Positions 7,861 to 16,455 of a stretch of DNA of 22,813 bases are shown one piece after another (within the stretch, counting starts at the first letter, position 1; each line of letters begins with the position of its first letter). Source of the DNA: JBBCJM01 sp037190175 (lineage in GTDB: Bacteria; Pseudomonadota; Alphaproteobacteria; Rhodobacterales; Rhodobacteraceae); contig JBBCJM010000002.1 in NCBI GenBank assembly GCA_037190175.1, positions 1 through 22,813 of the forward strand, in the 5' to 3' direction. A model generated the notes under the pieces. That model searched no databases, was not told the origin of the DNA, and worked only from the letters and a program-made list of their open reading frames with translations. The translations under genes and the position numbers were made by a program.

Positions 7861-8756
7861 TGGCCGTCCCTCCGGCTGAAATGGCTGTAGATGTCTTCCA
7901 GGCTGGGCGGCACCACGTCCAGATCCGCCACCCTTGCGCCCAGCCCGGCGATCCGCGCCAGCAGCGGCAGCTTTTCCGCCTGCGCGCAGGTCAGGTGGAC
8001 CAGCCCGTCCGGCCCCGGCGCGGCGCCCAGCGCCTCGGCCAGCGCCGCGCCCTGCCCCTCGGCGGGCGTCACGTGCAGCGCCACGGGCAGCGCGGCCTCG
8101 CGGCGCAGGTGGCCCAAAGTGCCCTCGGCCACCAGCCGGCCCTTGGACAAGATCAGGATGCGGTCGGTGCGCGCCTCCACCTCGGTCAGCACGTGGGAGG
8201 AGAGGAGGATCGTCGCCCCCTCCGCCGCCAGCCCGTCCAGGAGCGCATAGAAGTCGCGGCGCGAGACGGGATCGAGGCCCGAGGTCGGCTCGTCCAGCAC
8301 CATCAGCCGGGGCTTGCCGATCAGGGTCTGGGCCAGGCCCACCCGCTGGCGCATCCCCTTGGAATAGGTGCCGATCCGCCGCTTCGCCGCCCCCGCGAGG
8401 CCCACACGGGCCAGCAGGTCCATCGCCCTGCGGGGACTTTCGCCCCTCAGGGACAGATAATACCGGATCTGTTCCTCGCCGGTCAGCGCGGGGTGGAAGG
8501 CGGCGTTCTCGGGCAGATAGGCCACCTGCGCCCGCGCCGCGGCGGAGCCGGGGGCCGCGCCGCAGACGGTCACCTGCCCGGCGTCGAAGGGGATCAGCCC
8601 CAGCACGATCTTCATCAGCGTGGACTTGCCCGCGCCGTTGTGGCCCAGGAGCGCGGCGCGCATCCCCGGCCGCAGGTCCAGCGACACGTCGCGCAAGGCC
8701 TCCACCGTCTGGAAGCGTTTAGTGAGAGCCGAGATCGTCAGCGTCGAGGTCATCAT
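7857..8756 (-). CDS. nosF: NosF, ATPase of the NosDFY complex
   Basis: Cytoplasmic ABC ATPase, 299 residues, partner of NosY and NosD. Motifs are Walker A GHNGAGKST (38-46), signature YSKGMRQR, Walker B LMVLDEPTSGLDP and the switch histidine in LLSSHVL; a C-terminal extension follows as in other NosF proteins. Two adjacent ATGs exist (8756 and 8753); an AAGGA site at 8765-8761 is four and seven bases away respectively, so 8753 may be the real start. The gene overlaps the 3' end of nosD by about 38 bases. Confidence 0.95.
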   Translation of the reverse strand: MMTSTLTISALTKRFQTVEALRDVSLDLRPGMRAALLGHNGAGKSTLMKIVLGLIPFDAGQVTVCGAAPGSAAARAQVAYLPENAAFHPALTGEEQIRYYLSLRGESPRRAMDLLARVGLAGAAKRRIGTYSKGMRQRVGLAQTLIGKPRLMVLDEPTSGLDPVSRRDFYALLDGLAAEGATILLSSHVLTEVEARTDRILILSKGRLVAEGTLGHLRREAALPVALHVTPAEGQGAALAEALGAAPGPDGLVHLTCAQAEKLPLLARIAGLGARVADLDVVPPSLEDIYSHFSRRDGQ

Positions 8757-10047
8757 GGCGTCCTTTGGTCCAGCGCCCGGCAACCTCGGCCTCCTGGGCC
8801 TGGACCTCGGGCGGGACGGAAATGGTCAGCGGGCGCATCAGCGGCGCGCCGTCGCGCACCCCGCCGGGCAGGGTGGCGGGAAAGCTCTGCTGGCTCCACC
8901 GCACGATCTGCACGGCCGGAGAGCCGATCAGCAGCGCCGCGGCGGGCTGCGACCAGAGGATCTGGTCCATCAGGTCGTTGGGGCGATAGACGCTGTCGGC
9001 GATCCCGTCGCCGTTCAGGTCGAAGCCCGGATGGTCGGACCAGTAGTTGCCCCGGCCGTCGTGGCTCCATTCCACGTGCCTTGTGCCCACGTATTTCACC
9101 TGCTCGCGGTTGGCGATGAAGGCGTTGCCGGTCAGCACGTTCCTTTCCGAGCCGGCGGTGAAGTGGATGCCGATCCCGCAGTTCTGGAAGCGGTTCTCCC
9201 AGATCAGGTTCTTGTGGGCGTTGTAGATGAACAGGCACTTGTTCGGGCCGCCGCGGATCAGGTTGCCGGTCACGTCGGCGTTATTGGCATAGTTCAGCAT
9301 CAGCCCGTGCTCGCGGTCGCCCAGCGAGAGGTTGTTGCGGATCACCGCCCGGTCCGAGAACATGATGGCGAAGCCCAGGTGGTTGCCGATCGAGACGTTG
9401 CCCGAGACCTCGGTGTTCTTCGTGTACATGAAATGCACGGCGAAGCGCAGGTCGCGGAAGGTGTTGTTGCGGTAGAAGCTGTCGGCCGAGGCGTTGGAGA
9501 AGATCCCGTCGCGGCCATAGCGGATGGAATTGCCCTCCACCACCGTGCCGGGGCTGTTCCAGACATAGATGCCGTTGCCGCGCTGGTTCATGTGCAGGTG
9601 CTGCCGGCCGGTGATGACGTTGCCCGCCACCCGCGCGTCGCGCCCGCCGTGCACGTCGATCCCGTGCATGTTGTCGGTGAGCGTCAGCCCCTCGACCACC
9701 GCGCGGTCGGCGCCCTTCAGGATCTTCACGCCCGCGTCCAGATCCTCGTTGCGGGTGCCCGAGCCGGTAACGGCGAAGCCGCGCAGGGTGATGTCGGGGG
9801 CGGCCAGCGTGATCACCGTGCCCTGCCCCTGCCCGTCCACCACCGCCTCGCGCGGGCCGGCGATGGTCAGCGGGCGGTCGATGAGGACGGGGCCCTGGTA
9901 GGCCCCGGCCGAGAGGATCAGCACGTCGCCGGGGGCGGCCCCGGCGACGGCCTGCGCCAGGCTGCCCGCCCCCGGGGGCACCGCACGCTCTTCCGCCCAG
10001 ACGGGCAGGGAAAGCAGCAGGCCGATCAGCAGGGCGGGCAGGCGCAT
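8719..10047 (-). CDS. nosD: NosD, periplasmic beta-helix protein of nitrous oxide reductase maturation
   Basis: Periplasmic protein, 442 residues, that works with the NosFY ABC transporter in maturing NosZ. It has a Sec signal peptide (MRLPALLIGLLLSLPVWA, cleavage near residue 18) and then many repeats rich in GN, IxxN and NxxxGI, the right-handed parallel beta-helix (CASH domain) pattern, for example GNVITGRQH, GNSIRYGRDGIFSNAS and NNLSLGDREHGLML. The length agrees with the family. It starts five bases after the nosZ stop and overlaps nosF at its 3' end. Ends TAA at 8719-8721. Confidence 0.96.
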   Translation of the reverse strand: MRLPALLIGLLLSLPVWAEERAVPPGAGSLAQAVAGAAPGDVLILSAGAYQGPVLIDRPLTIAGPREAVVDGQGQGTVITLAAPDITLRGFAVTGSGTRNEDLDAGVKILKGADRAVVEGLTLTDNMHGIDVHGGRDARVAGNVITGRQHLHMNQRGNGIYVWNSPGTVVEGNSIRYGRDGIFSNASADSFYRNNTFRDLRFAVHFMYTKNTEVSGNVSIGNHLGFAIMFSDRAVIRNNLSLGDREHGLMLNYANNADVTGNLIRGGPNKCLFIYNAHKNLIWENRFQNCGIGIHFTAGSERNVLTGNAFIANREQVKYVGTRHVEWSHDGRGNYWSDHPGFDLNGDGIADSVYRPNDLMDQILWSQPAAALLIGSPAVQIVRWSQQSFPATLPGGVRDGAPLMRPLTISVPPEVQAQEAEVAGRWTKGRHDDLDADDLGSH

Positions 10048-10051
10048 GGCA

Positions 10052-11995
10052 TCAGGCTCCCGAGGGTTCGACGAACATCCGGCCGCGCATCTCCATGTGC
10101 AGCGCGTGGCAGAACCACTGGCAATAGTACCAGTAGACCCCTGCCTGGGCCGCCACGAAGGTGACCGATGCCGTCTGCATCGGCCCGATCTCGATCGCCA
10201 CCCCGTGGTTGCCCATGGTGAAGCCGTGGGTCAGGTCGTCGATCTCGTCCAGGTTGGTGACGATCACCGTCACCTCGTCGCCCTCCTGGACGGTGAACTC
10301 CTCCAGCGAGAAGCTGGGCGCCATCGAGGACATATAGACCCGCACCTTGTTGCCGTCGCGGATGATCGCGTCGGTCCATTCGTCGATGTCCACCCCGTCC
10401 GCCTCGGCCTGCGCCCGGGTCTCGGCCCACATCGGGTCGTCGCGGTCCCAGACCGACTTGATGTGCGACAGCACCGAGGGATGCACGGCGATGGCGTCGT
10501 GCGGCTCGGCATAGTTGGGGCCGTCGTGCACCAGCACCATCCTGTCGCCCGAGATGTCGATCAGCTGGTCGTTCTCGGCCTTGGACGGCCCGGTGTTCAG
10601 GAAGCGGTCCTTCGAGAACTTGCACAGGCACACCAGCCAGTCGTTGGTGGCGTCCAGCGTCTCGCCCATCACGGTCTTCAGGTGGCCGGGCTGGTAGTGC
10701 ACGTCGAGCTTGTCCTTGATCGGATCGACGTTCTCGCCCGCATAGGCGCGCACCGCGTCCTCGATGTTCCACTTCACCACCTGGCTGTCGAGGAACAGCG
10801 AGGTATAGGCGTTGCCCCGCCCGTCGAAGGCGGTGTGCAGCGGCCCCAGGCCCAGCTCCGGCTCGGCCACCACCACGCTGCGCGGCTCGGCGCCCTCGTA
10901 GAACAGGGTGTCGAACCTGGTGGTGTCCAGCACGGTGACGGTGGGCGACAGCTTGCCGCCGATGCACAGGTGCTTGCGGTCCGGCGCCATGTTGCAGCCG
11001 TGCGGGTTGTTGGCGATGGGGACATAACGGGTGAAGAGGGAATTGGCCTCCTTCCGCCCGTCCAGCACCTTGCAGCCGTTGATCTCCTCATACTGCCCGG
11101 CGGCCACGGCCTTCTCGATCTCCTCGATGTTGAAGATCACCACGTGGTCCATCTCGGAGGCGGTCATGTCCGCCAGCGTCATGCCCATTTCCGAGTTGTA
11201 CGAGGTCGAGAACGCCCATTTCCCGGTGTAGTCGGCATCGCAGTTGTCGAGGTTGCCCGAGACCAGCACCTGCCAGGCCACGGTCCAGCTTTCCACGTCG
11301 ACCGCGGTGAACACGTTCACATAGGTCGACACGTCCCGCATGGTCGTGCCGTCGTTGATCAGCGGCGCCTCGTCCTCGCCGTTGGCGAAGATGTAGTTGG
11401 TCTTCGGCCATTTCTGCGGCCGCATCCCGTGGATGGCCTTGGCGTTCGGAACCTCCAGGATGGCATCGCATTTCATCACGTCGCAGCGCACCCGGGCGAC
11501 GCGGCTGTTGGCCTTGTCGTTCATGAACAGGAAGCGGCCGTCGTACTTGCCGTCCGTCATCGACATGTGGACGTGGTGCAGGTCGCCGTTGTCGTGGATC
11601 TTCTTGCCGTTGGCCTCCAGATACCTGCGGGTCTTCTCGCTCATCGTCCGCTGGTGGATGCGGATCGATTCGTTGGTCTGTCCCCATCCGCTGGCCGAGC
11701 AGCGGTTGAACACCGGCACCCGCATCAGCTCGCGCATCGAGGGGATGCCGAGGATCCGCATCTCGCCGGTCTGGCCCGAGGACCAGAAGCCGTAATAGTC
11801 GTCCAGCTGCCCCGGCGCGACCGAACCGTCGTGCTGCTGGGCCAGGGCCGCCCCGGTGCCGGCCACCGTGCCCAGCCCCAGCGCGCCGGTGCCCAGCGCC
11901 AGCCGTCCGCCCAGGGTGCCGGCCACGGCCGCGCCCCCCGCGGTCGCGCCGAGCAGCATCCGCCGGCTCAGTCCCTTCTTTTCAGTCGTTGCCAT
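10052..11995 (-). CDS. nosZ: NosZ, nitrous-oxide reductase (clade I, Tat-exported)
   Basis: Periplasmic multicopper enzyme that reduces N2O to N2, the last step of denitrification; 647 residues. The long Tat signal (LSRRMLLGATAG, residues 9-20) marks clade I. All seven CuZ histidines are identifiable: H140, H141 (DLHHVH), H189 (AIHGM), H332 (NPHG), H387 (GPLHTAF), H438 (PGHLK) and H499 (EPHDA). The CuA domain is complete: H590 (LTHGF), C625, W627, C629, H633 and M636 in CQWFCHALHMEM. A GAGGAG site precedes the ATG at 11995, 16 bases after the nosR stop, so the gene is co-transcribed with nosR. No key residue is missing; the enzyme should be functional. Confidence 0.99.
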   Translation of the reverse strand: MATTEKKGLSRRMLLGATAGGAAVAGTLGGRLALGTGALGLGTVAGTGAALAQQHDGSVAPGQLDDYYGFWSSGQTGEMRILGIPSMRELMRVPVFNRCSASGWGQTNESIRIHQRTMSEKTRRYLEANGKKIHDNGDLHHVHMSMTDGKYDGRFLFMNDKANSRVARVRCDVMKCDAILEVPNAKAIHGMRPQKWPKTNYIFANGEDEAPLINDGTTMRDVSTYVNVFTAVDVESWTVAWQVLVSGNLDNCDADYTGKWAFSTSYNSEMGMTLADMTASEMDHVVIFNIEEIEKAVAAGQYEEINGCKVLDGRKEANSLFTRYVPIANNPHGCNMAPDRKHLCIGGKLSPTVTVLDTTRFDTLFYEGAEPRSVVVAEPELGLGPLHTAFDGRGNAYTSLFLDSQVVKWNIEDAVRAYAGENVDPIKDKLDVHYQPGHLKTVMGETLDATNDWLVCLCKFSKDRFLNTGPSKAENDQLIDISGDRMVLVHDGPNYAEPHDAIAVHPSVLSHIKSVWDRDDPMWAETRAQAEADGVDIDEWTDAIIRDGNKVRVYMSSMAPSFSLEEFTVQEGDEVTVIVTNLDEIDDLTHGFTMGNHGVAIEIGPMQTASVTFVAAQAGVYWYYCQWFCHALHMEMRGRMFVEPSGA

Positions 11996-12011
11996 GATCG
12001 GCTCCTCTTGG

Positions 12012-14213
12012 TTATGCGGTGGTGGTGCGGCGCGCGGCGTTCGGGTGGTTGGCCGGGGGAGACCCCAGCTTCGGCACCGCGCTGGCCGCCAGGTTTTCCC
12101 GCCGTTTCAGCTTCTTGATGACGACGGGGCAGGTGGTTTCGGACTGGTAGAGGACCTGACAGTGCAGGCAGTCGATGCACTCGTTCGGGTTGATCTCTCC
12201 GGTGGGGTGGATCGCCTGCACCGGGCATTGCCGGGCGCAGGTCTGGCAGGGGTTGCCGCATTCGTGGTACCGTTTCAGCCAGTCGAACATCCGCAGCCGC
12301 GCGGGGATCGCCAGCGCCGCGCCCAGCGGGCACAGATATCGGCAATAGAACCGCTCGACGAACAGCCCCGCCGCCAGCAGCGCCAGCGCATAGGCCACGA
12401 AGGGCCAGGCGCGCACGAAGTTCAGGATGATCGCGGTCTTGAAGGGCTCCACCTCGGCCAGCCGCTCGGCCTCCTCGATGCTGACCAGGCTGACGCCGAA
12501 CAGGCCCAGGAAGATCATGTACTTCACCGGCCACAGCCGCTCGTGCAGCCCCCAGGGCAGGGTCCATTGCGGCACGCGCAGCTTCCGTGCGATGCGGTTG
12601 GTCAGCTCCTGCAACGCGCCGAAGGGGCAGAGCCAGCCGCAATAGGCCCCGCGGCCCCAGAAGAGCAGCGCCGCGGCCACCGCGAACCACAGGATGAAGG
12701 TCAGCGGGTCCAGCAGGAACGCCTGCCACGAGAAGCCCGAGACCAGGCTGCCGAACAGCGCCATCAGGTTCACGACCGACAGCTGCGCATTGGCGTACCA
12801 GCCCAGGAACACCAGCGTGACGGTCAGGAACCCCATGCGGAAGATGGTGAAGGCGCGTTCGTTCCTGACCGCGAAGGTCTGGAAGAAGAACACCCCCGTC
12901 AGCACCGCCAGCATCGCCCCCAACGCGCCGATCTTCACCGTGTTGTCCATCCAGATCCGCCGCCACAGGTCGGACTGCGCCGCGCTTTCCTCCCGTTCGG
13001 CGATGGCGGCGGCCGCGGGCGGGGCGGGCTCGGCCGGGACGGGGCGCAGATAGCTGGCGGGCAGCTGGTAGCCCAGGTCGAAGGTGTGGAACACCTTCTC
13101 GATCGGCCCCACCTCGCGCTGCACCAGAAGCTGGATGCGGAACGGCCGCGTGGGGTCGAAGCCGGTGCCGGCCGGGATGCGGAACAGGTCCATCTCCACG
13201 AATTCCGGCGCGCCCTCGGCGGCGATCCCGCCCAGCCGCCGGTGGTCGCGGTCGCGGAAGCGGACCGAGATGTCGTCCTGGATCAACACGATCCGGTCGA
13301 AGATCCCGCCGCGCACATAGCCCGACCCCTTGAAGCTGTAGAGCCCCCGGCCCATCACCGCGATGGCCTCCTCGCCCTCGCCCAGCCAGCCCTGCAGGTT
13401 GGCCAGCGCGGCCTCGCCCAGCACCGCCCGGCCGATGGCGGGCACCGAGACCAGCGCCGCCTGCATCTCGATGAAGGTGGTCTCGGGCGCCTGGGTCAGC
13501 GCGCGGTCGCGGGCGCGGGGGTCGGGATGGGCGGCGAAGGCGGCGTTGACCTGGCCCACATCCAGCGACAGCCGGCGCAGGGTGCCGTCGCCCTCCATGG
13601 TGAACCAGTCGGAGGGCGCCTCGGCCTCGGGGTTCACCTCGTAGCGCGGGCCGGTGTGGCCCGTGTCGGGCGCAAGCCCCCCCAGCCCCAGCGCGCGGGC
13701 CACCTTCAGCCCCGAGCGCACGATGGAATCGTCGATCACCATCACGGTGACGGTGGCGCCCGAGATGATGTCGACCTCATGCGCGGTGCCGCCGGATTGC
13801 GCCTCGGCCACCAGGTCGAGCCCGCGATAGCCCTCGACCACCGCGGTCATCCTGGCCTCGGGGATGCCGATCAGCACGATGGGCTCGGAATGCTTCACCA
13901 GCCGCACCCCGGCGATCCGCGCCTCGGCGTCCACCGCCACCAAAGTGTGGATCGGCTTGCCGGAATAGCCGGTGGTGCCGACGAAATCCGAGGTGACGAA
14001 GGCCCAGGCGACGGTCTCGCCCCGCCGCAGCACCGGCGCCACCGCCAGATCGGGGCGGATCGGCCCGAAACCGTCGGCGCCCGGCACCAGATCGCCCGCG
14101 CTCTCGGCCGGCAGGAATTGCGACAGCACGTTCTGCGCCGCCGCCGGCAGGGCGGCGAACAGCATGAGAACCGTCAGGAAGGCGCGGATGGGGAGGAGGC
14201 AGGCACGTTTCAT
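12012..14213 (-). CDS. nosR: NosR, FMN- and Fe-S-containing membrane electron donor/regulator for NosZ
   Basis: Membrane flavoprotein of 733 residues needed for nos transcription and for electron supply to NosZ. Order of domains: signal peptide (to about AAAQ, 27); periplasmic FMN-binding domain with the SGATVT motif (151-156, T154 the expected flavinylation site); transmembrane helices from about 427 on; two membrane CxxxCP motifs (CGWLCP 525-530, CRYLCP 624-629); and a C-terminal cytoplasmic ferredoxin region with C652/C656/C659/C663 and C679/C682/C685/C695 for two [4Fe-4S] clusters. The ATG at 14213 was chosen because signal-peptide residues begin there; the upstream extension of 47 codons crosses the promoter. 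First gene of the nos operon. Confidence 0.97.
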   Translation of the reverse strand: MKRACLLPIRAFLTVLMLFAALPAAAQNVLSQFLPAESAGDLVPGADGFGPIRPDLAVAPVLRRGETVAWAFVTSDFVGTTGYSGKPIHTLVAVDAEARIAGVRLVKHSEPIVLIGIPEARMTAVVEGYRGLDLVAEAQSGGTAHEVDIISGATVTVMVIDDSIVRSGLKVARALGLGGLAPDTGHTGPRYEVNPEAEAPSDWFTMEGDGTLRRLSLDVGQVNAAFAAHPDPRARDRALTQAPETTFIEMQAALVSVPAIGRAVLGEAALANLQGWLGEGEEAIAVMGRGLYSFKGSGYVRGGIFDRIVLIQDDISVRFRDRDHRRLGGIAAEGAPEFVEMDLFRIPAGTGFDPTRPFRIQLLVQREVGPIEKVFHTFDLGYQLPASYLRPVPAEPAPPAAAAIAEREESAAQSDLWRRIWMDNTVKIGALGAMLAVLTGVFFFQTFAVRNERAFTIFRMGFLTVTLVFLGWYANAQLSVVNLMALFGSLVSGFSWQAFLLDPLTFILWFAVAAALLFWGRGAYCGWLCPFGALQELTNRIARKLRVPQWTLPWGLHERLWPVKYMIFLGLFGVSLVSIEEAERLAEVEPFKTAIILNFVRAWPFVAYALALLAAGLFVERFYCRYLCPLGAALAIPARLRMFDWLKRYHECGNPCQTCARQCPVQAIHPTGEINPNECIDCLHCQVLYQSETTCPVVIKKLKRRENLAASAVPKLGSPPANHPNAARRTTTA

Positions 14214-14248
14214 GTCTCGTCTATAAGGCAGCCCGGAGCCGTCGGTCT

Positions 14249-14262
14249 TTGTTGCCCGACAA
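14249..14262. promoter_or_regulatory. FNR/NnrR-type box 1 between nosR and the divergent operon
   Basis: TTGTT-GCCC-GACAA has the TTG-N8-CAA core recognised by FNR/NNR/DNR-type regulators. Its centre is 42 bases upstream of the nosR ATG. If it acts at the usual -41.5 position, transcription would begin at or next to the start codon, consistent with the -10-like TATAGA on the minus strand near 14225-14220. The core is seen; use by a particular regulator is inferred. Confidence 0.6.
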
Positions 14263-14292
14263 ACAGTCGCGGATTTCCGCGCAATGCTCAAT

Positions 14293-14306
14293 TTGACCGC
14301 GCGCAA
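14293..14306. promoter_or_regulatory. FNR/NnrR-type box 2 between nosR and the divergent operon
   Basis: TTGAC-CGCG-CGCAA also fits TTG-N8-CAA, with one good half-site (TTGAC) and one degenerate half-site. Its centre is 57 bases upstream of the ATG at 14357, so activation at -41.5 would give a leader of about 16 bases that contains the AAGAGG ribosome-binding site (14343-14348). It could serve the rightward operon, and nosR as a second site. Confidence 0.45.
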
Positions 14307-14356
14307 AGAACGCATCCGCGGAAGGCTGCATCCTGAGCCGTCAAGAGGCCCCACCC

Positions 14357-15625
14357 ATGCCCGGAACCCATCTCTCGCGCTGGACGCTCAGCTGGTTCGC
14401 CGCTTCGGTGGCCTTCCTGCTGCTGGCGCTGGCCCTGGCGGTGGCCTTCGCGCCCGGCCCGGGCGACTGGCAGCAGGGCCGCGGGCTGGCGCTGGTGCAT
14501 CTGCTGGCGCTGGGCTGGCTGACCCAGGCGATGATCGGGGCGCTCCTGCAATTCCTGCCGGTCCTGCTGGCGCGCCCGCTGCTGTGGCCGGGGCTTGCGC
14601 CCTTCGCGCTGGGGCTGACGGGCGCGGGCGCGGCCATGCTGGCGCTGGGGTTCCTGCGCTTCGATCCCGCCCTGCTGTCGCTGGCGCCGCTGCTGCTGGG
14701 GGCAGGCTTCGCCATGGTGGCGGCGATGGCCCTGGGCGCGCTGATCCCCGCCCGCGGCTGGCGCGACGGCACCGGCGGGCCGGTGCTGCTGGCGCTGGGG
14801 GCGCTGGCTCTGGTGGCGGCCAGCGGCGGCGGCATGGCCCGGGCGCTGGCGGGGGCCGAGGCCTTGACCCTGCCGGTGCAGATCCTGCCGCTGCACATCG
14901 GGCTGGGGGTCGCCGGCTGGCTGGGACTGGCGGCGATGGGGGTCAGCTACCGGCTCTTCGCGATGTTCCTGATCGCGCCCGACCGCACCGGCCCGCTGCG
15001 CCGGATCACCCTCGTTCTGGCAATGGCGCTGGTGGCGCTGCTGGCGGCCGGGCTACTGGTCCCCGCCATGGCCTGTGCGAGCGTGGCCGCCGGGCTCTAC
15101 CTCGCCGACATCGCCGGCCTCTGGCGCCGCCGCCTGCGCGCTGCGCCGGAGGTCAACATGGCGATGAGCCGGCCGCCGCTGGCCTTCCTCGCGCTCGCCG
15201 CAGCCCTCGCCCTGCCGGCCGCGCTGGCGGGCGGCCCCTGGGCCGAGGCCGCGGTCTTTGCCGCCTTGATCGGCTGGCTCTCCGGCCTGACGCTGGCGCA
15301 GATGGTCAAGATCACCGGGTTCCTGACCTGGATCCAGGTCTTCGCCCCCCGCATCGGCCGCGAGGCGCTGCCGCAGGTGCACGAACTGGTGGACGAGCCC
15401 GCCTGCCGGCGCTGGCTGGCGCTGTGGTCGGCCGGCGCCGGGCTCGGCACGCTGGCGCTGCTGGCCGGCGCCGCCCCCGCCCTGCGGCTGGCCTTCGCGC
15501 TGCTGCTGATCGCCGCGCTGGGCCTCGCGCGCGAGCTTATCCGCATCCGCCGGCTGGCCCGGCTCGGCCCCGGCCGGACCCTGCCGCCGCTCTTCCTTCC
15601 CCTGCGCACGGACCCCATCCCATGA
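14357..15625 (+). CDS. Multipass membrane protein of denitrification-linked operon (NnrS/heme-copper oxidase-like, function unknown)
   Basis: Very hydrophobic protein of 422 residues with roughly 11-12 predicted membrane segments. I do not recognise a specific named family with certainty. Two histidines lie inside membrane segments: H48 in ALVHLLALGWLTQ with GALLQFLP after it, and H180 in ILPLHIGLGVAGWLG followed by GVSYRLFAMF. Such placement resembles haem-binding helices of NnrS and heme-copper-oxidase-like proteins, but this is inference. The ATG at 14357 has AAGAGG eight bases upstream. It is divergent from nosR with FNR-type boxes between, and its stop overlaps the next start (ATGA), so it belongs to a four-gene operon ending in a Crp/Fnr regulator. 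Confidence 0.8.
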   Translation: MPGTHLSRWTLSWFAASVAFLLLALALAVAFAPGPGDWQQGRGLALVHLLALGWLTQAMIGALLQFLPVLLARPLLWPGLAPFALGLTGAGAAMLALGFLRFDPALLSLAPLLLGAGFAMVAAMALGALIPARGWRDGTGGPVLLALGALALVAASGGGMARALAGAEALTLPVQILPLHIGLGVAGWLGLAAMGVSYRLFAMFLIAPDRTGPLRRITLVLAMALVALLAAGLLVPAMACASVAAGLYLADIAGLWRRRLRAAPEVNMAMSRPPLAFLALAAALALPAALAGGPWAEAAVFAALIGWLSGLTLAQMVKITGFLTWIQVFAPRIGREALPQVHELVDEPACRRWLALWSAGAGLGTLALLAGAAPALRLAFALLLIAALGLARELIRIRRLARLGPGRTLPPLFLPLRTDPIP

Positions 15626-16134
15626 CGATCCGCGAACTCGACGTCCGACCGATGCTTGCCGCGGGCGAAGAGCCCTTCGCCGCCATCATGGCCGCCGCCG
15701 GCGCCCTGCCGCCCGGCGCCGCGCTGCGGCTGATCGCCCCGTTCCGCCCGGTGCCGCTCTTCCAGGTGATGGCGCGCAAGGGCTTCTCCGCCGAGGACCG
15801 CCAGCGCCCCGACGGCGACTGGGAGGTGCTGTTCACCCCCCTGCCCCCCGCGCCCGAGCCCGGGCTGGCCCCCGGCAGCGCGCTCGAGGCGATGCTCTGG
15901 CCCGACCCCACCCGCTCGCTGGACCTGACCGGGCTTTCCCCGCCCGAGCCCATGGTGCGGATCCTGACCGCGCTCGAGGCCATGGCGCCGGGCGAGGTGC
16001 TCTTCGCGCTGCTGGACCGCGAGCCGCTACTGCTGTTCCCCGAACTGGCCACCCGCGGCCACGAATGGGCCGGCAACCACGCACCCGACGGCACCCGCTA
16101 TCGCCTGCTGGCCCGGCGGGGGGCGGAGGGATGA
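15622..16134 (+). CDS. Tandem DUF2249 domain protein
   Basis: Soluble protein of 170 residues made of two DUF2249-type units. Unit one starts IRELDVRPMLAAGEEPF and contains LRLIAPFRPVPLFQVMARKGF; unit two starts SLDLTGLSPPEPMVRIL and contains LFALLDREPLLLFPELATRGH, then a C-terminal RYRLLARR strand. The repeated order (D-x-R/L strand, L-P-G/A-P-G-E helix-strand, PxPLFxxxxxxG) shows internal duplication. DUF2249 is a TusA-like fold often found beside denitrification and NO-response genes; no biochemical role is established to my knowledge. Four-base overlaps on both sides (ATGA at 15622 and 16131) indicate strict coupling with its neighbours. Confidence 0.85.
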   Translation: MTIRELDVRPMLAAGEEPFAAIMAAAGALPPGAALRLIAPFRPVPLFQVMARKGFSAEDRQRPDGDWEVLFTPLPPAPEPGLAPGSALEAMLWPDPTRSLDLTGLSPPEPMVRILTALEAMAPGEVLFALLDREPLLLFPELATRGHEWAGNHAPDGTRYRLLARRGAEG

Positions 16135-16415
16135 GCCTGCGCGCGGCGGTGGAGGCCGCGCTGGCCGGGATCGTCGACCCCGAGACCGGGCAGGATCTGG
16201 TGGCCATGGGCCTGATCCGGGCGATCGAGATCGAGGGCCAGACCGCCCGCGTCGCCATGACCACCACCGTGCCGGGCTGCCCGCTGGCGCAGATGCTGCG
16301 GCTGGGGGCCGAGGCCGCGGTGGCCGCCGTGCCCGGCATCGCCCGGGCCGAGGTCACCCTGCGCCACGACCCGCCCTGGACGCCGGAGCGCATCGGCAGG
16401 GGCGTCTGGGCCTGA
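16131..16415 (+). CDS. DUF59 / MIP18-PaaD-like metal-sulfur cluster assembly protein
   Basis: Small protein of 94 residues with the DUF59 (iron-sulfur cluster assembly, MIP18/PaaD-like) pattern: the opening IVDPETGQDLVAMGLIRAI, the central TTTVPGCPLAQML with the conserved cysteine, and a C-terminal region ending DPPWTPERI, a hallmark of this family. Such proteins help to build or insert Fe-S clusters; here a target could be the membrane or regulator partner or another denitrification enzyme (inference). It overlaps the DUF2249 gene by four bases. A longer reading from 16065 would only add residues inside that gene. Confidence 0.88.
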   Translation: MSLRAAVEAALAGIVDPETGQDLVAMGLIRAIEIEGQTARVAMTTTVPGCPLAQMLRLGAEAAVAAVPGIARAEVTLRHDPPWTPERIGRGVWA

Positions 16416-16455
16416 AAGGCTTCCAAACCCCGCCGATCTCTGCCATCCCGGGCGC

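Noticed and set aside
10046..14336. Very long plus-strand open frames (690 and 826 residues) across nosZ and nosR
   Set aside because: They are shadows of NosZ and NosR caused by high GC content; they are His/Arg/Gln-rich without domains, while the minus strand has all metal ligands and Fe-S motifs.
14284..15621. Long plus-strand frame upstream of and fused to the DUF2249 gene
   Set aside because: The upstream part is Gly/Ala/Arg-rich shadow of the membrane-protein gene; only the portion from 15622 matches DUF2249, and the ATGA overlap marks the true start.
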